Assembly: GCA_024639845.1 (NCBI GenBank)
Contig: JAHEGG010000005.1
Span: 186,001 to 250,000 of the forward strand
From: Microbacteriaceae bacterium
Lineage (GTDB): Bacteria > Actinomycetota > Actinomycetes > Actinomycetales > Microbacteriaceae
Direction: 5' to 3'
Length of the DNA: 64,000 bases
A program made the position numbers and the translations under genes. Below the pieces are notes generated by a model. That model was not told the DNA's origin, searched no databases, and was given only the letters and a program-made list of their open reading frames with translations. Of the stretch, positions 56,853-64,000 are shown piece by piece. Position 1 is the stretch's first letter. Each line of letters opens with the position of its first letter.

Positions 56853-57425
56853 ATGACCCGAATCATCAGCGGCTTAGCCGGCTCGATAAAACTCGCGTCA
56901 CCGGCAAAGGTGACCCGACCTACTTCCGATCGGATACGGGAGAGCATCTTTGCAATGCTCGAAGCGCGAGACCTAATTCTCGGCGTGACCGTGGTCGACC
57001 TGTATGCCGGAACGGGCGCGTTGGCACTCGAGGCAATAAGTCGAGGTGCCGCTAGTGCCGTGCTCGTCGAGCGTGATGGCAAGGCTGCAGCGGTTTGCGT
57101 TGCCAATCTCAAGAGTGTTCAAAAGTCGCTTCAGAAAGAGGATGTTGAGGCGAGCATCCGCGTGGTGAACAAGTCTTGCCAAGCCTTTGCAGCCAGCGCA
57201 CCAGCAGACGAGTTCTCGCTTGTCTTTATCGACCCTCCATACGAGGTTTCAAATGGCGAGGTGGAGGGGCTACTCGAGACCATTCACGGTGCGCTCAAAA
57301 ATGACGCGAAGATTGTGCTTGAGCGATCGAGTCGAACCGAGAAGCCATCGTTCACTGATGCCTACACGCTAGAGGAAACCAAAAGCTACGGGGACACCGT
57401 GGTTTATTGGCTCAGCAGAAACTAG
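56853..57425 (+). CDS. rsmD: 16S rRNA (guanine966-N2)-methyltransferase
   Basis: Methylates G966 of 16S rRNA. 190 residues: RIISGLAGSIKLASP start, TRPTSDRIRESIFAML near 22, AdoMet motif VVDLYAGTGALALEA near 48 and the catalytic FIDPPYE near 122. The ATG at 56853 is chosen to match the family start; an ATG three codons upstream is possible. Its TAG stop overlaps the gltA stop on the other strand. Confidence 0.93.
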   Translation: MTRIISGLAGSIKLASPAKVTRPTSDRIRESIFAMLEARDLILGVTVVDLYAGTGALALEAISRGAASAVLVERDGKAAAVCVANLKSVQKSLQKEDVEASIRVVNKSCQAFAASAPADEFSLVFIDPPYEVSNGEVEGLLETIHGALKNDAKIVLERSSRTEKPSFTDAYTLEETKSYGDTVVYWLSRN

Positions 57426-58705
57426 ATGTGGCGTTCGCCCTCACCGATGTAAAGCTGCTGTGGTCGACCAATCTTGGTGGCCGGATCTTGGTTCATTTCG
57501 CGCCAGTGAGCGATCCAGCCAGGCAGGCGTCCGATCGCGAAAAGCACGGTGTACATGCGGCTTGGGAAGCCCATGGCCTTGTAGATAACTCCGGTGTAGA
57601 AGTCGACGTTTGGATAAAGTTTTCGCTCGACAAAGTATTCATCGGCCAGTGCGGCAGCTTCAAGTTCCTTGGCGATGTCCAGTAGCGGATCGCTGACGCC
57701 AAGTTCGGCCAATACCTGATCTGCGGTTGCCTTGACGATCTTTGCGCGAGGGTCAAACGACTTGTAGACGCGGTGGCCAAAACCCATCAAGCGAATGCCG
57801 TCTTCTTTGTTCTTGACTCGTTCGACATAACGCTGAACCGATTCGCCCGAGTCGCGAATCGCAGTGAGCATCTCGATAACGGCCTCGTTCGCACCTCCGT
57901 GCAACGGACCGAACAGCGCCGAAACACCGGCCGAAACCGAAGCAAACAGATTGGCCTGGCTCGAACCGACCAAACGAACCGTCGAGGTTGAACAGTTTTG
58001 CTCGTGGTCGGCATGCAGCACGAATAGCGTGTCGAGAGCCTTAGTGACAACTGGGTTTTGCAGATAAGGCTCCGCCATGTTTCCGAAGCAAAGGCGCAAG
58101 AAGTTCTCAACGAAACCAAGCGAGTTGTCTGGGTAAAGCAGAGCCTGCCCCAAAGAATTTTTGTAGGAGTAGGCGGCCAGAACGGGCAACTTAGCCAGCA
58201 AGCGGATGGTCGAAAGCTCGACTTGCGCTGCATCGTGCGGGTTTAGCGAGTCTTGATAGAAAGTCGATAGAGCGGATGCTCCTGCGGCAAGAACCGACAT
58301 AGGGTGCGCGTTCTGCGGCATTGCGTGAAACAGGTTTTTGAGTTCTTCGTGAATCAAAGTGTGACGGCGAATGCGTTCGTCGAAGGCACTTAGTTCAGAC
58401 TCATCTGGCAAATTGCCATAGATCAGCAGGTAGGCCACTTCGAGAAAAGAACGGTTGCCGGCGAGCTCGTTGATCGGATAGCCGCGGTAACGAAGCACCC
58501 CTTCATCACCGTTGATAAAAGTGATCGCAGACCGGGTCGATGCCGTGTTGACGAATCCCTGGTCAAAAGCATTTAGGCCGGTTAGGGCGTTTAGCTTTGA
58601 GAGATCGATTGCGCTGTCGCCATCGGCCGATTTCATGATTGGGAAGTCGGCGGAACCACCCGGGTATGTGATGGTGACTTTGTCGCCATTAACCTGTTCG
58701 GTCAA
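57422..58705 (-). CDS. gltA: Citrate synthase
   Basis: Condenses oxaloacetate and acetyl-CoA to start the TCA cycle. 427 residues, type II (hexameric) pattern: DEGVLRYRGYPI near 65, FLRLCFGN, LHADHEQNCSTSTVR with active-site His near 235, GPLHGGANEAV near 265 with a second His, and MGFGHRVYKSFDPRA near 307. TTG start with a clear GGAG site. Confidence 0.96.
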   Translation of the reverse strand: MTEQVNGDKVTITYPGGSADFPIMKSADGDSAIDLSKLNALTGLNAFDQGFVNTASTRSAITFINGDEGVLRYRGYPINELAGNRSFLEVAYLLIYGNLPDESELSAFDERIRRHTLIHEELKNLFHAMPQNAHPMSVLAAGASALSTFYQDSLNPHDAAQVELSTIRLLAKLPVLAAYSYKNSLGQALLYPDNSLGFVENFLRLCFGNMAEPYLQNPVVTKALDTLFVLHADHEQNCSTSTVRLVGSSQANLFASVSAGVSALFGPLHGGANEAVIEMLTAIRDSGESVQRYVERVKNKEDGIRLMGFGHRVYKSFDPRAKIVKATADQVLAELGVSDPLLDIAKELEAAALADEYFVERKLYPNVDFYTGVIYKAMGFPSRMYTVLFAIGRLPGWIAHWREMNQDPATKIGRPQQLYIGEGERHI

Positions 58706-58721
58706 CGTTGCTCCTTGGTGT

Positions 58722-59837
58722 TTAGCGGTGTTCCAAGCCTATGGCATCGTGAAGGCGCTTAGATGCCTCGTTAATGCGTTCATCGGTCGCCGTTAAGGCA
58801 AATCTCACGTGTTTGCTATCTGGCTCATAGAGCGTTCCAGGTGCAACCAAAATGCCGAGTTTCGCCATACTTTCGACGGTTTTCCAGCAGTCTTCATACA
58901 GCGTTGCCCAGATGTAAAGCCCAGCCTCGCTGTCACTCACGTCGAAACCGTAGGCTTTGACTGCCTCCAGCAGCACCTCACGTCTATTTCGATAGACGTT
59001 TTTGGCGTGATTAACGTGCTCGGAGTCGCGAAGTGCGACGGCGATGGCATGCTGAACCGGGGCTGGGGTGTTTAGGCCTGCGTGCATGCGCAGGTTCACG
59101 AGTGACTTGACGAGTTTTGCGTCACCAGCAGCGAAGGCAGCTCGGTGTCCGGCCATGTTTGACTGTTTGCTGAGCGAATAGAGAGCCAACAGGTTGGTGT
59201 GGTCACCTTCGCAAACTCGCGGGTCGAGGATCGAAGGGATTAGCTGGCTTTCCCATTCATCCCAACCAAGTTCGGCGTAGCACTCATCACTCGCGATCAC
59301 CGCACCGAGCTCACGCGCCCTGGCCACCGCCTGCCGAAGTTCCTCGGCTGAAAGCACTCGGCCATCTGGGTTTCCGGGGCTATTCAGCCAGACAAGTTTG
59401 GTGTTCTCCGGCCACAGCGCTGGGTCGTCTTCGCTCACAATCTCGCAATCGGCAAGCGCAGCGCCGACAACATAAGCGGTGTAGGCAACGGAGGGCTGAA
59501 CGACAACATCGCCCGGTTTGAGACCGAGAAGCAGAGGCAGGAATGAAATTAGCTCCTTAGAGCCGATGCTTGGCATCACCTGGTCAATGGACAGGTCAGG
59601 CACTTGGCGACGTCTGGAAAACCACGAAACTACGGCGGTTTTGAACTCGGCCGAACCACCCGTCGAAGGGTACCCTGGTGAGTTCGCTGCGGCATTCAGC
59701 GCTGACTGAATCGCGAAAGGGGTTGGATCTACTGGGGAACCGACCGACAGGTCAACAATGCCACCGGCATGCTGGGAGGCAAGCTCGGCAAATGGCTTCA
59801 ATTGCGCCCAAGGGTACTCAGGCAGTCGGTCAAACAC
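58722..59837 (-). CDS. dapC: Succinyldiaminopimelate transaminase
   Basis: PLP aminotransferase in lysine/diaminopimelate synthesis, needed for the cell wall. 371 residues of the fold-type I class: DLSVGSPVDPTP near 29, WLNSPGNPDGRV near 150, the PLP Lys in YSLSKQSNMAGHR near 223 and HVRFALTATDER near 350. Its GTG is three bases after the fdxA stop, the usual actinobacterial fdxA-dapC pair. Confidence 0.92.
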   Translation of the reverse strand: MFDRLPEYPWAQLKPFAELASQHAGGIVDLSVGSPVDPTPFAIQSALNAAANSPGYPSTGGSAEFKTAVVSWFSRRRQVPDLSIDQVMPSIGSKELISFLPLLLGLKPGDVVVQPSVAYTAYVVGAALADCEIVSEDDPALWPENTKLVWLNSPGNPDGRVLSAEELRQAVARARELGAVIASDECYAELGWDEWESQLIPSILDPRVCEGDHTNLLALYSLSKQSNMAGHRAAFAAGDAKLVKSLVNLRMHAGLNTPAPVQHAIAVALRDSEHVNHAKNVYRNRREVLLEAVKAYGFDVSDSEAGLYIWATLYEDCWKTVESMAKLGILVAPGTLYEPDSKHVRFALTATDERINEASKRLHDAIGLEHR

Positions 59838-59840
59838 GGG

Positions 59841-60161
59841 TTATTCGCCCTGCGGAGGCAGAGCCGAGACCACAGGGTGGTCACCGTCGATTTTGCCGAC
59901 TTTGGCTGCACCACCAGGTGAACCGATTTCGTTGAAGAAATCGACGTTGGCCTTGTAGTAGTCAGCCCACTGGCTTGGTAGGTCATCCTCGTAATAAATA
60001 GCTTCGACCGGACAAACCGGTTCACATGCACCACAGTCGACGCACTCGTCAGGGTGGATGTAGAGCATGCGATCGCCCTCATAGATGCAGTCGACAGGGC
60101 ATTCTTCAATACAGGCCTTGTCTTTGACATCGACACATGGCAAAGCGATTACATAAGTCAC
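59841..60161 (-). CDS. fdxA: Seven-iron ferredoxin FdxA
   Basis: 106-residue electron carrier with [3Fe-4S] and [4Fe-4S] clusters. The cysteines fall at 9, 17, 21, 25, 40, 43, 46 and 50 ([21 protein letters not shown]), the actinobacterial FdxA layout. A C-terminal extension follows ([10 protein letters not shown]). GTG start with GAGAGGAT upstream. Confidence 0.95.
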   Translation of the reverse strand: MTYVIALPCVDVKDKACIEECPVDCIYEGDRMLYIHPDECVDCGACEPVCPVEAIYYEDDLPSQWADYYKANVDFFNEIGSPGGAAKVGKIDGDHPVVSALPPQGE

Positions 60162-60199
60162 GCCAAAATCCTCTCAAGCACTTGCGTCAATTAAAACAT

Positions 60200-61330
60200 C
60201 TAGCGGTGGCTCGAAGTGCGTTTGCGCCAACGACCCGGGCTGAGTTGCGGAAAAATCATGACGATGGCGCAGATTCCGAGGGAGCCATAGACCCACCATT
60301 GCCCGTTCGAGTTGTCCGAGATAGTTACGACACCCTCTGGAGTGATCTTGGCGATCCAATAGAGCGTGGCGGCGAAGGTTAGCGCCATCAGGTATAGCGC
60401 ACCCCTGCTTTCGCGCAGAAGTCGCAAAGACAGGGCCAGCGACCCGGTGAGCGCTAAGGCGACCATCAGCCCGATTGGCGTGTGCGCAACATCCGCTGCA
60501 TTGATGTCGTGGAGCAAGGTTCCGGCTAACGCCATCAGCACGCCGAGGGGAAGTGCCCAAAGGCCCAAGGCCACTGGCTTGATCCAGAGCCAGGGTTTAA
60601 TGCTTGATCTGCGAATTCGCTCAGGGCGGTCGTAGCGAATCTCTTTGCCGGACACGATGGAGTAAGTTTCGGCGTGGACGGCGATTTGTGAAGCATGTGC
60701 CGACAGGGCGGCCTTTTTGATGGCGGCGGTGGTTTCGTTGCCTATCTGAACGTCGAATCGTTCTCGGCCTTCAGCGATGACCCAGAATTGTGGCGCGCGG
60801 CCCTTGTGTTCCTTGGCATACCGGCGAAGAGCCATCGCCGAGGCCTCGTTGGCGCGCTTGTGATCTGGGTGCCCGAAGCCGCCCCTGCGGTTATAAGTGA
60901 GTAGATAGTCCGGTTTGAACTCTTTGAGGACCTGATAGATGTCTTCGCTGATCACAGCGGTCGAGACGGCCGAGAGTGCCATTTCGTCGACATCCTTTGG
61001 CTTGGTGGCACGGCTGAAGGCGTTGATTCTGAAACCAGTGTCTAAATAGGCTCGAGTTCCAGCAAACTTGTGCCTCGTGACACCCAGCGCTTCGAGAGCA
61101 TTTTTCAACTCGGATGCACGAAACGCACCGACTGCGGCTAGGTTGCCTTCGATTCCCTTTAGTTCCTCGAGCTTCATGCGGCCACGCTCACCCCTGGTCA
61201 GGGTTAGAACCATAACCTCAGCTCCGTCGGCCACGGCTTTGGCGATGATGTGACCGGTGAAGAGGCTTTCGTCATCCGGGTGCGCATGCACCAGCAGAAG
61301 GCGCTTTGGCTTGAAGGATGGTTTCGACAT
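60200..61330 (-). CDS. PIG-L/MshB-type deacetylase with a C-terminal membrane domain
   Basis: 376 residues. The N-terminal 240 or so form a LmbE/PIG-L zinc deacetylase: VHAHPDDES (15-22), RGERGRM near 46 and GFGHPDHKRAN near 150. The rest has about four hydrophobic segments separated by short loops. Relatives include MshB and Mca of mycothiol metabolism. The membrane tail suggests a substrate at the membrane; specificity cannot be read. A TATAGT hexamer seven bases before the ATG suggests a leaderless start. Confidence 0.87.
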   Translation of the reverse strand: MSKPSFKPKRLLLVHAHPDDESLFTGHIIAKAVADGAEVMVLTLTRGERGRMKLEELKGIEGNLAAVGAFRASELKNALEALGVTRHKFAGTRAYLDTGFRINAFSRATKPKDVDEMALSAVSTAVISEDIYQVLKEFKPDYLLTYNRRGGFGHPDHKRANEASAMALRRYAKEHKGRAPQFWVIAEGRERFDVQIGNETTAAIKKAALSAHASQIAVHAETYSIVSGKEIRYDRPERIRRSSIKPWLWIKPVALGLWALPLGVLMALAGTLLHDINAADVAHTPIGLMVALALTGSLALSLRLLRESRGALYLMALTFAATLYWIAKITPEGVVTISDNSNGQWWVYGSLGICAIVMIFPQLSPGRWRKRTSSHR

Positions 61331-61337
61331 AAAGATA

Positions 61338-61343
61338 ACTATA
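61338..61343 (-). promoter_or_regulatory. -10 element of a leaderless promoter for the PIG-L deacetylase
   Basis: TATAGT on the minus strand, 7 bases before the ATG, the best match to TATAAT among the leaderless sites of this window. Confidence 0.5.
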
Positions 61344-61388
61344 TTCCAGCGAACGTTGACACGTGCCGAAAAACGTAACTCTTGCTGA

Positions 61389-61406
61389 AGTTAGGGTTCC
61401 CTAACT
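61389..61406 (+). promoter_or_regulatory. DtxR/IdeR-like iron box 1
   Basis: AGTTAGGG-TT-CCCTAACT is a perfect 18-base palindrome that matches the DtxR/IdeR consensus TTAGGTTAGCCTAACCTAA at its core. It lies upstream of the FTR1 gene, so iron-loaded repressor should shut the gene off. Confidence 0.75.
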
Positions 61407-61418
61407 AAACTTGAAGCA

Positions 61419-61436
61419 GGTTAGGCAACCCTAACT
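61419..61436 (+). promoter_or_regulatory. DtxR/IdeR-like iron box 2
   Basis: GGTTAGGC-AA-CCCTAACT is a near palindrome of the same motif, with its centre exactly 30 bases (about three helical turns) from box 1. A TTGAAG -35-like hexamer (61411-61416) lies between the boxes, so both could block RNA polymerase. Confidence 0.7.
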
Positions 61437-61465
61437 ACTCCCCCGAGCCATCGAAAGGCGAAATC

Positions 61466-62278
61466 TTGCTCTCCAACTTTCTAATCGGACTTCGTGAAGG
61501 ACTCGAAGCGGCGTTGATCGTCGGAATTCTGGTGGCTTATGCCAATAAGACCGACCGCAAAGACTGGGTAAGAAAAATATTCGTCGGTGTCGGTGCCGCC
61601 GTCGCACTATCGGTGCTCGCCGGATTCCTTTTGAACGCCTTGGTGCAAAACCCAGAAGGTGGCACGAACGAACTTATCGCTGGCAGCGCAAGTATCATCG
61701 CGGTCGGCTTTGTAACCTGGATGATTTTCTGGATGGCAAACAATGCCAAAAACCTCAGCAGTGAGATGAAAGCCCGCATGGATGCATCGAAATCCTCTGT
61801 ACTGAGCGTGGTAGCCATTGCGTTCTTCGCTGTCATCCGCGAAGGAATCGAAACTTCGATTTTTCTCTGGTCTTCGGTTTCAGCAAGCGGGCAAGGTTCG
61901 TTCGCGCTTCTGGGTGCATTCCTCGGCCTAGTAGTTGCTACCTGGCTTGGCTATCTGATTTACCGCGGCGCTCTCAAGATGAATCTCACTTCGTTCTTCA
62001 AGTACACAGGCGCTTTCTTGATCGTCGTAGCGGCCGGAATTCTTGCATACGGTGTGCACGAGCTTCAAGAAATCGGGTTACTGCCGGTGTTGACTCAAAC
62101 AAGCTACGACCTCTCCGGGATTATCCCAGATGACAGCCTGATCGAAGTTGTCCTGAGTGGAACAATCTCGTTCAGAACTGCACCGAGCATGCTTGAATCC
62201 GTGGTTTGGTTGACCTATGTAGCTATAGTCGGTTGGCTTTTCGCTCGCGCATACCGCAAGCCGGCCAAAAAGAACTAA
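61466..62278 (+). CDS. FTR1/EfeU family iron permease
   Basis: 270 residues, about seven membrane helices. The two REGxE iron-binding motifs are REGLEAAL at 10-17 in helix 1 and REGIETSIF near 125 in helix 4, typical of EfeU/Ftr1. It takes up iron across the membrane. The EfeO and EfeB partners are not adjacent: the next gene is the convergent typA. Start is TTG with GAAAGG about 7 bases upstream. Twin DtxR-like boxes upstream argue for iron-repressed expression. Confidence 0.9.
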   Translation: MLSNFLIGLREGLEAALIVGILVAYANKTDRKDWVRKIFVGVGAAVALSVLAGFLLNALVQNPEGGTNELIAGSASIIAVGFVTWMIFWMANNAKNLSSEMKARMDASKSSVLSVVAIAFFAVIREGIETSIFLWSSVSASGQGSFALLGAFLGLVVATWLGYLIYRGALKMNLTSFFKYTGAFLIVVAAGILAYGVHELQEIGLLPVLTQTSYDLSGIIPDDSLIEVVLSGTISFRTAPSMLESVVWLTYVAIVGWLFARAYRKPAKKN

Positions 62279-62284
62279 GTCTCG

Positions 62285-64000
62285 CTAAGAACGCTTGCGC
62301 GCCGCAGCCTGACGGGCGCGGATATTCGCGTCAAGTTCGACCTTGCGAATTCGAGTTGCCTCTGGTGTAACTTCCACGCACTCGTCTTCACGAGCGAACT
62401 CTAGGCACTCTTCAAGTGACAGCTTGCGAGGTGGCGTCAACGACTGGAACTCATCGGATGAAGCAGCACGCATGTTGGTGAGCTTCTTTTCCTTGGTGAT
62501 GTTAACTTCCATGTCTTCTGCGCGAGAGTTTTCGCCCACGACCATACCGGCATAGACCTCGCTGGTTGGCTCGACGAAGAATGCACCGCGCTCCTGAAGC
62601 CCGATCATCGCAAACGGAGTGACCACACCTGCTCGGTCGGCAACCATCGATCCATTGTTACGGGTGACAATGTCGCCAGCCCAAGGCTCGTAGCCCGCCG
62701 AAATCGCGTTCGCGATACCGGTGCCCTTGGTGGTGGTCAAGAACTCGGTGCGGAAACCGATCAAACCTCGGCTCGGCACCAGGAACTCCATGCGAACCCA
62801 ACCGGTCGAGTGGTTGATCATGTTCTTCATGCGGCCCTTGCGGGCGGCCATGAGTTGAGTGATCGCGCCAAGGAACTCCTCTGGCACATCGATTGTCAGG
62901 TCTTCGACCGGCTCGTGCACTTTGCCGTCAACCCGTCTGGTAACCACCTGTGGCTTGCCAACGGTCAGTTCATAACCCTCACGACGCATCTGCTCGACCA
63001 GGATGGCCAGCGCGAGTTCACCTCGACCCTGCACCTCCCAAGCATCCGGGCGCTCGGTCGGCAGTACCTTGATCGAAACGTTTCCAACGAGTTCTTTGTC
63101 GAGGCGGTCTTTGACCAAGCGCGCGGTCACCTTCGCACCCTTGACGCGACCGGCCATCGGGGAGGTGTTGATTCCAATTGTCATCGAAATGGCAGGGTCA
63201 TCAACCTTGATCATCGGAAGAGGACGTACATCGTTCGGGTCGGCGAGGGTTTCACCAATGGTGATCTGCTCGATACCGGCGACTGCAACGATGTCGCCAG
63301 GGCCGGCCTCTTCGGTCGGGTAGCGGTCTAGGGCCTTGGTCTTTAGTAGCTCGGTTACCTTGACGTTTTGAGTGGTGCCGTCGGCGCGAACCCAAGCGAC
63401 CTGCTGACCCTTGCGCAGAGTGCCGTTGAAGATTCGAAGGAGAGCAAGACGACCGAGGAAAGGCGAGGCGTCGAGGTTGGTGACGTGAGCCTGCAGCGGA
63501 GCCTCAGGGTCATACTTCGGGGCTGGGATGTTCTTGAGGATCGATGCGAACAGCGGCTCCAGGTCGTCGTTGTCGGGTAGCGTGCCGTCGGCAGGTTTGT
63601 TCAAGCTAGCGCGACCCGCACGGCCTGAAGCGTAGATGACCGGAAGGTCAAGGATCGAGTCAACGTCTAGGTCTGGAACATCCTCGTGAATGTCGCTGGC
63701 AAGACCGAGCAGAAGGTCGTGAGTCTCTTCGACCACTTCGTCAATACGAGCGTCGGCACGGTCGGTCTTATTGACCAACAGGATGACGGGTAGGTTCGAT
63801 TCGAGCGCTTTGCGAAGCACGAAGCGAGTCTGTGGAAGTGGACCTTCTGACGCGTCAACGAGAAGCACGACGCCGTCGACCATTGAAAGGCCGCGCTCGA
63901 CCTCACCTCCGAAGTCGGCGTGGCCAGGGGTGTCGATCACGTTGATGGTGATCTCCTTGCCATCTGCCGAGGCTCCCTTGTAAGAGATGGCGGTGTTCTT
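62285..64000 (-). CDS. typA: Translational GTPase TypA/BipA (5' end missing)
   Basis: Ribosome-associated GTPase that helps 50S assembly and stress adaptation. The visible 571 codons include the region upstream of G3 (KNTAISYKG), G3 [16 protein letters not shown]4 [11 protein letters not shown], then EF-G-like domains II-V and the BipA C-terminal domain ([32 protein letters not shown]), ending in basic QAAARKRS. The first G1 part lies beyond the right edge. Its stop is six bases from the FTR1 stop. Confidence 0.96.
   Translation of the reverse strand, partial: KNTAISYKGASADGKEITINVIDTPGHADFGGEVERGLSMVDGVVLLVDASEGPLPQTRFVLRKALESNLPVILLVNKTDRADARIDEVVEETHDLLLGLASDIHEDVPDLDVDSILDLPVIYASGRAGRASLNKPADGTLPDNDDLEPLFASILKNIPAPKYDPEAPLQAHVTNLDASPFLGRLALLRIFNGTLRKGQQVAWVRADGTTQNVKVTELLKTKALDRYPTEEAGPGDIVAVAGIEQITIGETLADPNDVRPLPMIKVDDPAISMTIGINTSPMAGRVKGAKVTARLVKDRLDKELVGNVSIKVLPTERPDAWEVQGRGELALAILVEQMRREGYELTVGKPQVVTRRVDGKVHEPVEDLTIDVPEEFLGAITQLMAARKGRMKNMINHSTGWVRMEFLVPSRGLIGFRTEFLTTTKGTGIANAISAGYEPWAGDIVTRNNGSMVADRAGVVTPFAMIGLQERGAFFVEPTSEVYAGMVVGENSRAEDMEVNITKEKKLTNMRAASSDEFQSLTPPRKLSLEECLEFAREDECVEVTPEATRIRKVELDANIRARQAAARKRS

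Overview
The window looks like a stretch of chromosome from a high-GC Gram-positive bacterium (Actinomycetota), most likely of the family Microbacteriaceae with a compact genome, such as the freshwater Luna-type relatives of Rhodoluna and Aquiluna. The support is gene content and order: rpsB-tsf-pyrH-frr-cdsA, smc-ftsY-ffh-rpsP-khpA-rimM-trmD-rplS-lepB-rnhB-DUF2469-yraN-comM-dprA-xerC, the GlgE-type glucan genes, a seven-iron ferredoxin next to dapC, PIG-L deacetylase, two DivIVA-domain proteins, tRNA genes without encoded CCA, many GTG/TTG starts, and many start codons placed 6-7 bases after a -10-like TAnnnT hexamer (leaderless transcripts). The genus is inference. I see no phage, insertion sequence, CRISPR array or recognisable defence island.

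Layout. 1-9.3 kb is a mixed metabolic and transport region: the start of a polyamine-type ABC operon (potA and the first 7 codons of the next gene), aldo/keto reductase, glutathione peroxidase, SDR oxidoreductase, tRNA-Arg, a large RND efflux permease, oligoribonuclease, tRNA-His with its terminator, and a 14-helix MFS exporter. 9.3-17.2 kb, minus strand: gatCAB (amidotransferase for Gln-tRNA/Asn-tRNA), ligA, mnmA and a cysteine desulfurase, the last two forming a sulfur relay to tRNA thiolation. 17.2-23.6 kb, plus strand: glgX-glgE-glgB for alpha-glucan turnover. 23.6-28.6 kb: a YbbN-like thioredoxin/TPR protein, an uncharacterised membrane protein, a DivIVA-type coiled-coil protein and an AI-2E family permease.

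28.6-31.6 kb, minus strand, is the least ordinary part: a small alpha/beta hydrolase, a tiny Cys/His zinc-ribbon-like protein, a secreted lysozyme-like (SLT) protein, a secreted HNH nuclease and a small protein built from four DivIVA-type motifs. 31.6-35.8 kb holds cdsA, frr, pyrH, tsf and rpsB with a long leader. 35.9-41.6 kb has an M23 peptidase and the xerC-dprA-comM-yraN-DUF2469-rnhB block (chromosome resolution and DNA uptake or processing). 41.6-54.6 kb is a long minus-strand run of translation, protein-export and chromosome-structure genes (lepB, rplS, trmD, rimM, khpA, rpsP, ffh, ftsY, smc, mutM, rnc, rpmF, yceD-like, coaD). 54.6-64 kb: recG, with rsmD divergent from it, gltA, dapC, fdxA, a PIG-L deacetylase with a membrane tail, an FTR1-type iron permease behind twin DtxR/IdeR-like boxes, and typA running off the right edge.

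Working together: most genes serve core information processing. SRP (Ffh/FtsY) and signal peptidase I handle export, and GatCAB, MnmA, RimM, TrmD, RsmD and Orn handle RNA maturation. The glg cluster handles storage glucan. Stop-start overlaps of one base recur at many operon junctions, which suggests translational coupling. No clear new multigene system stands out. The best candidates for something undescribed are the DivIVA-repeat/secreted-nuclease/SLT cluster and the large membrane protein with an internal lipobox at 24.6-26.3 kb.
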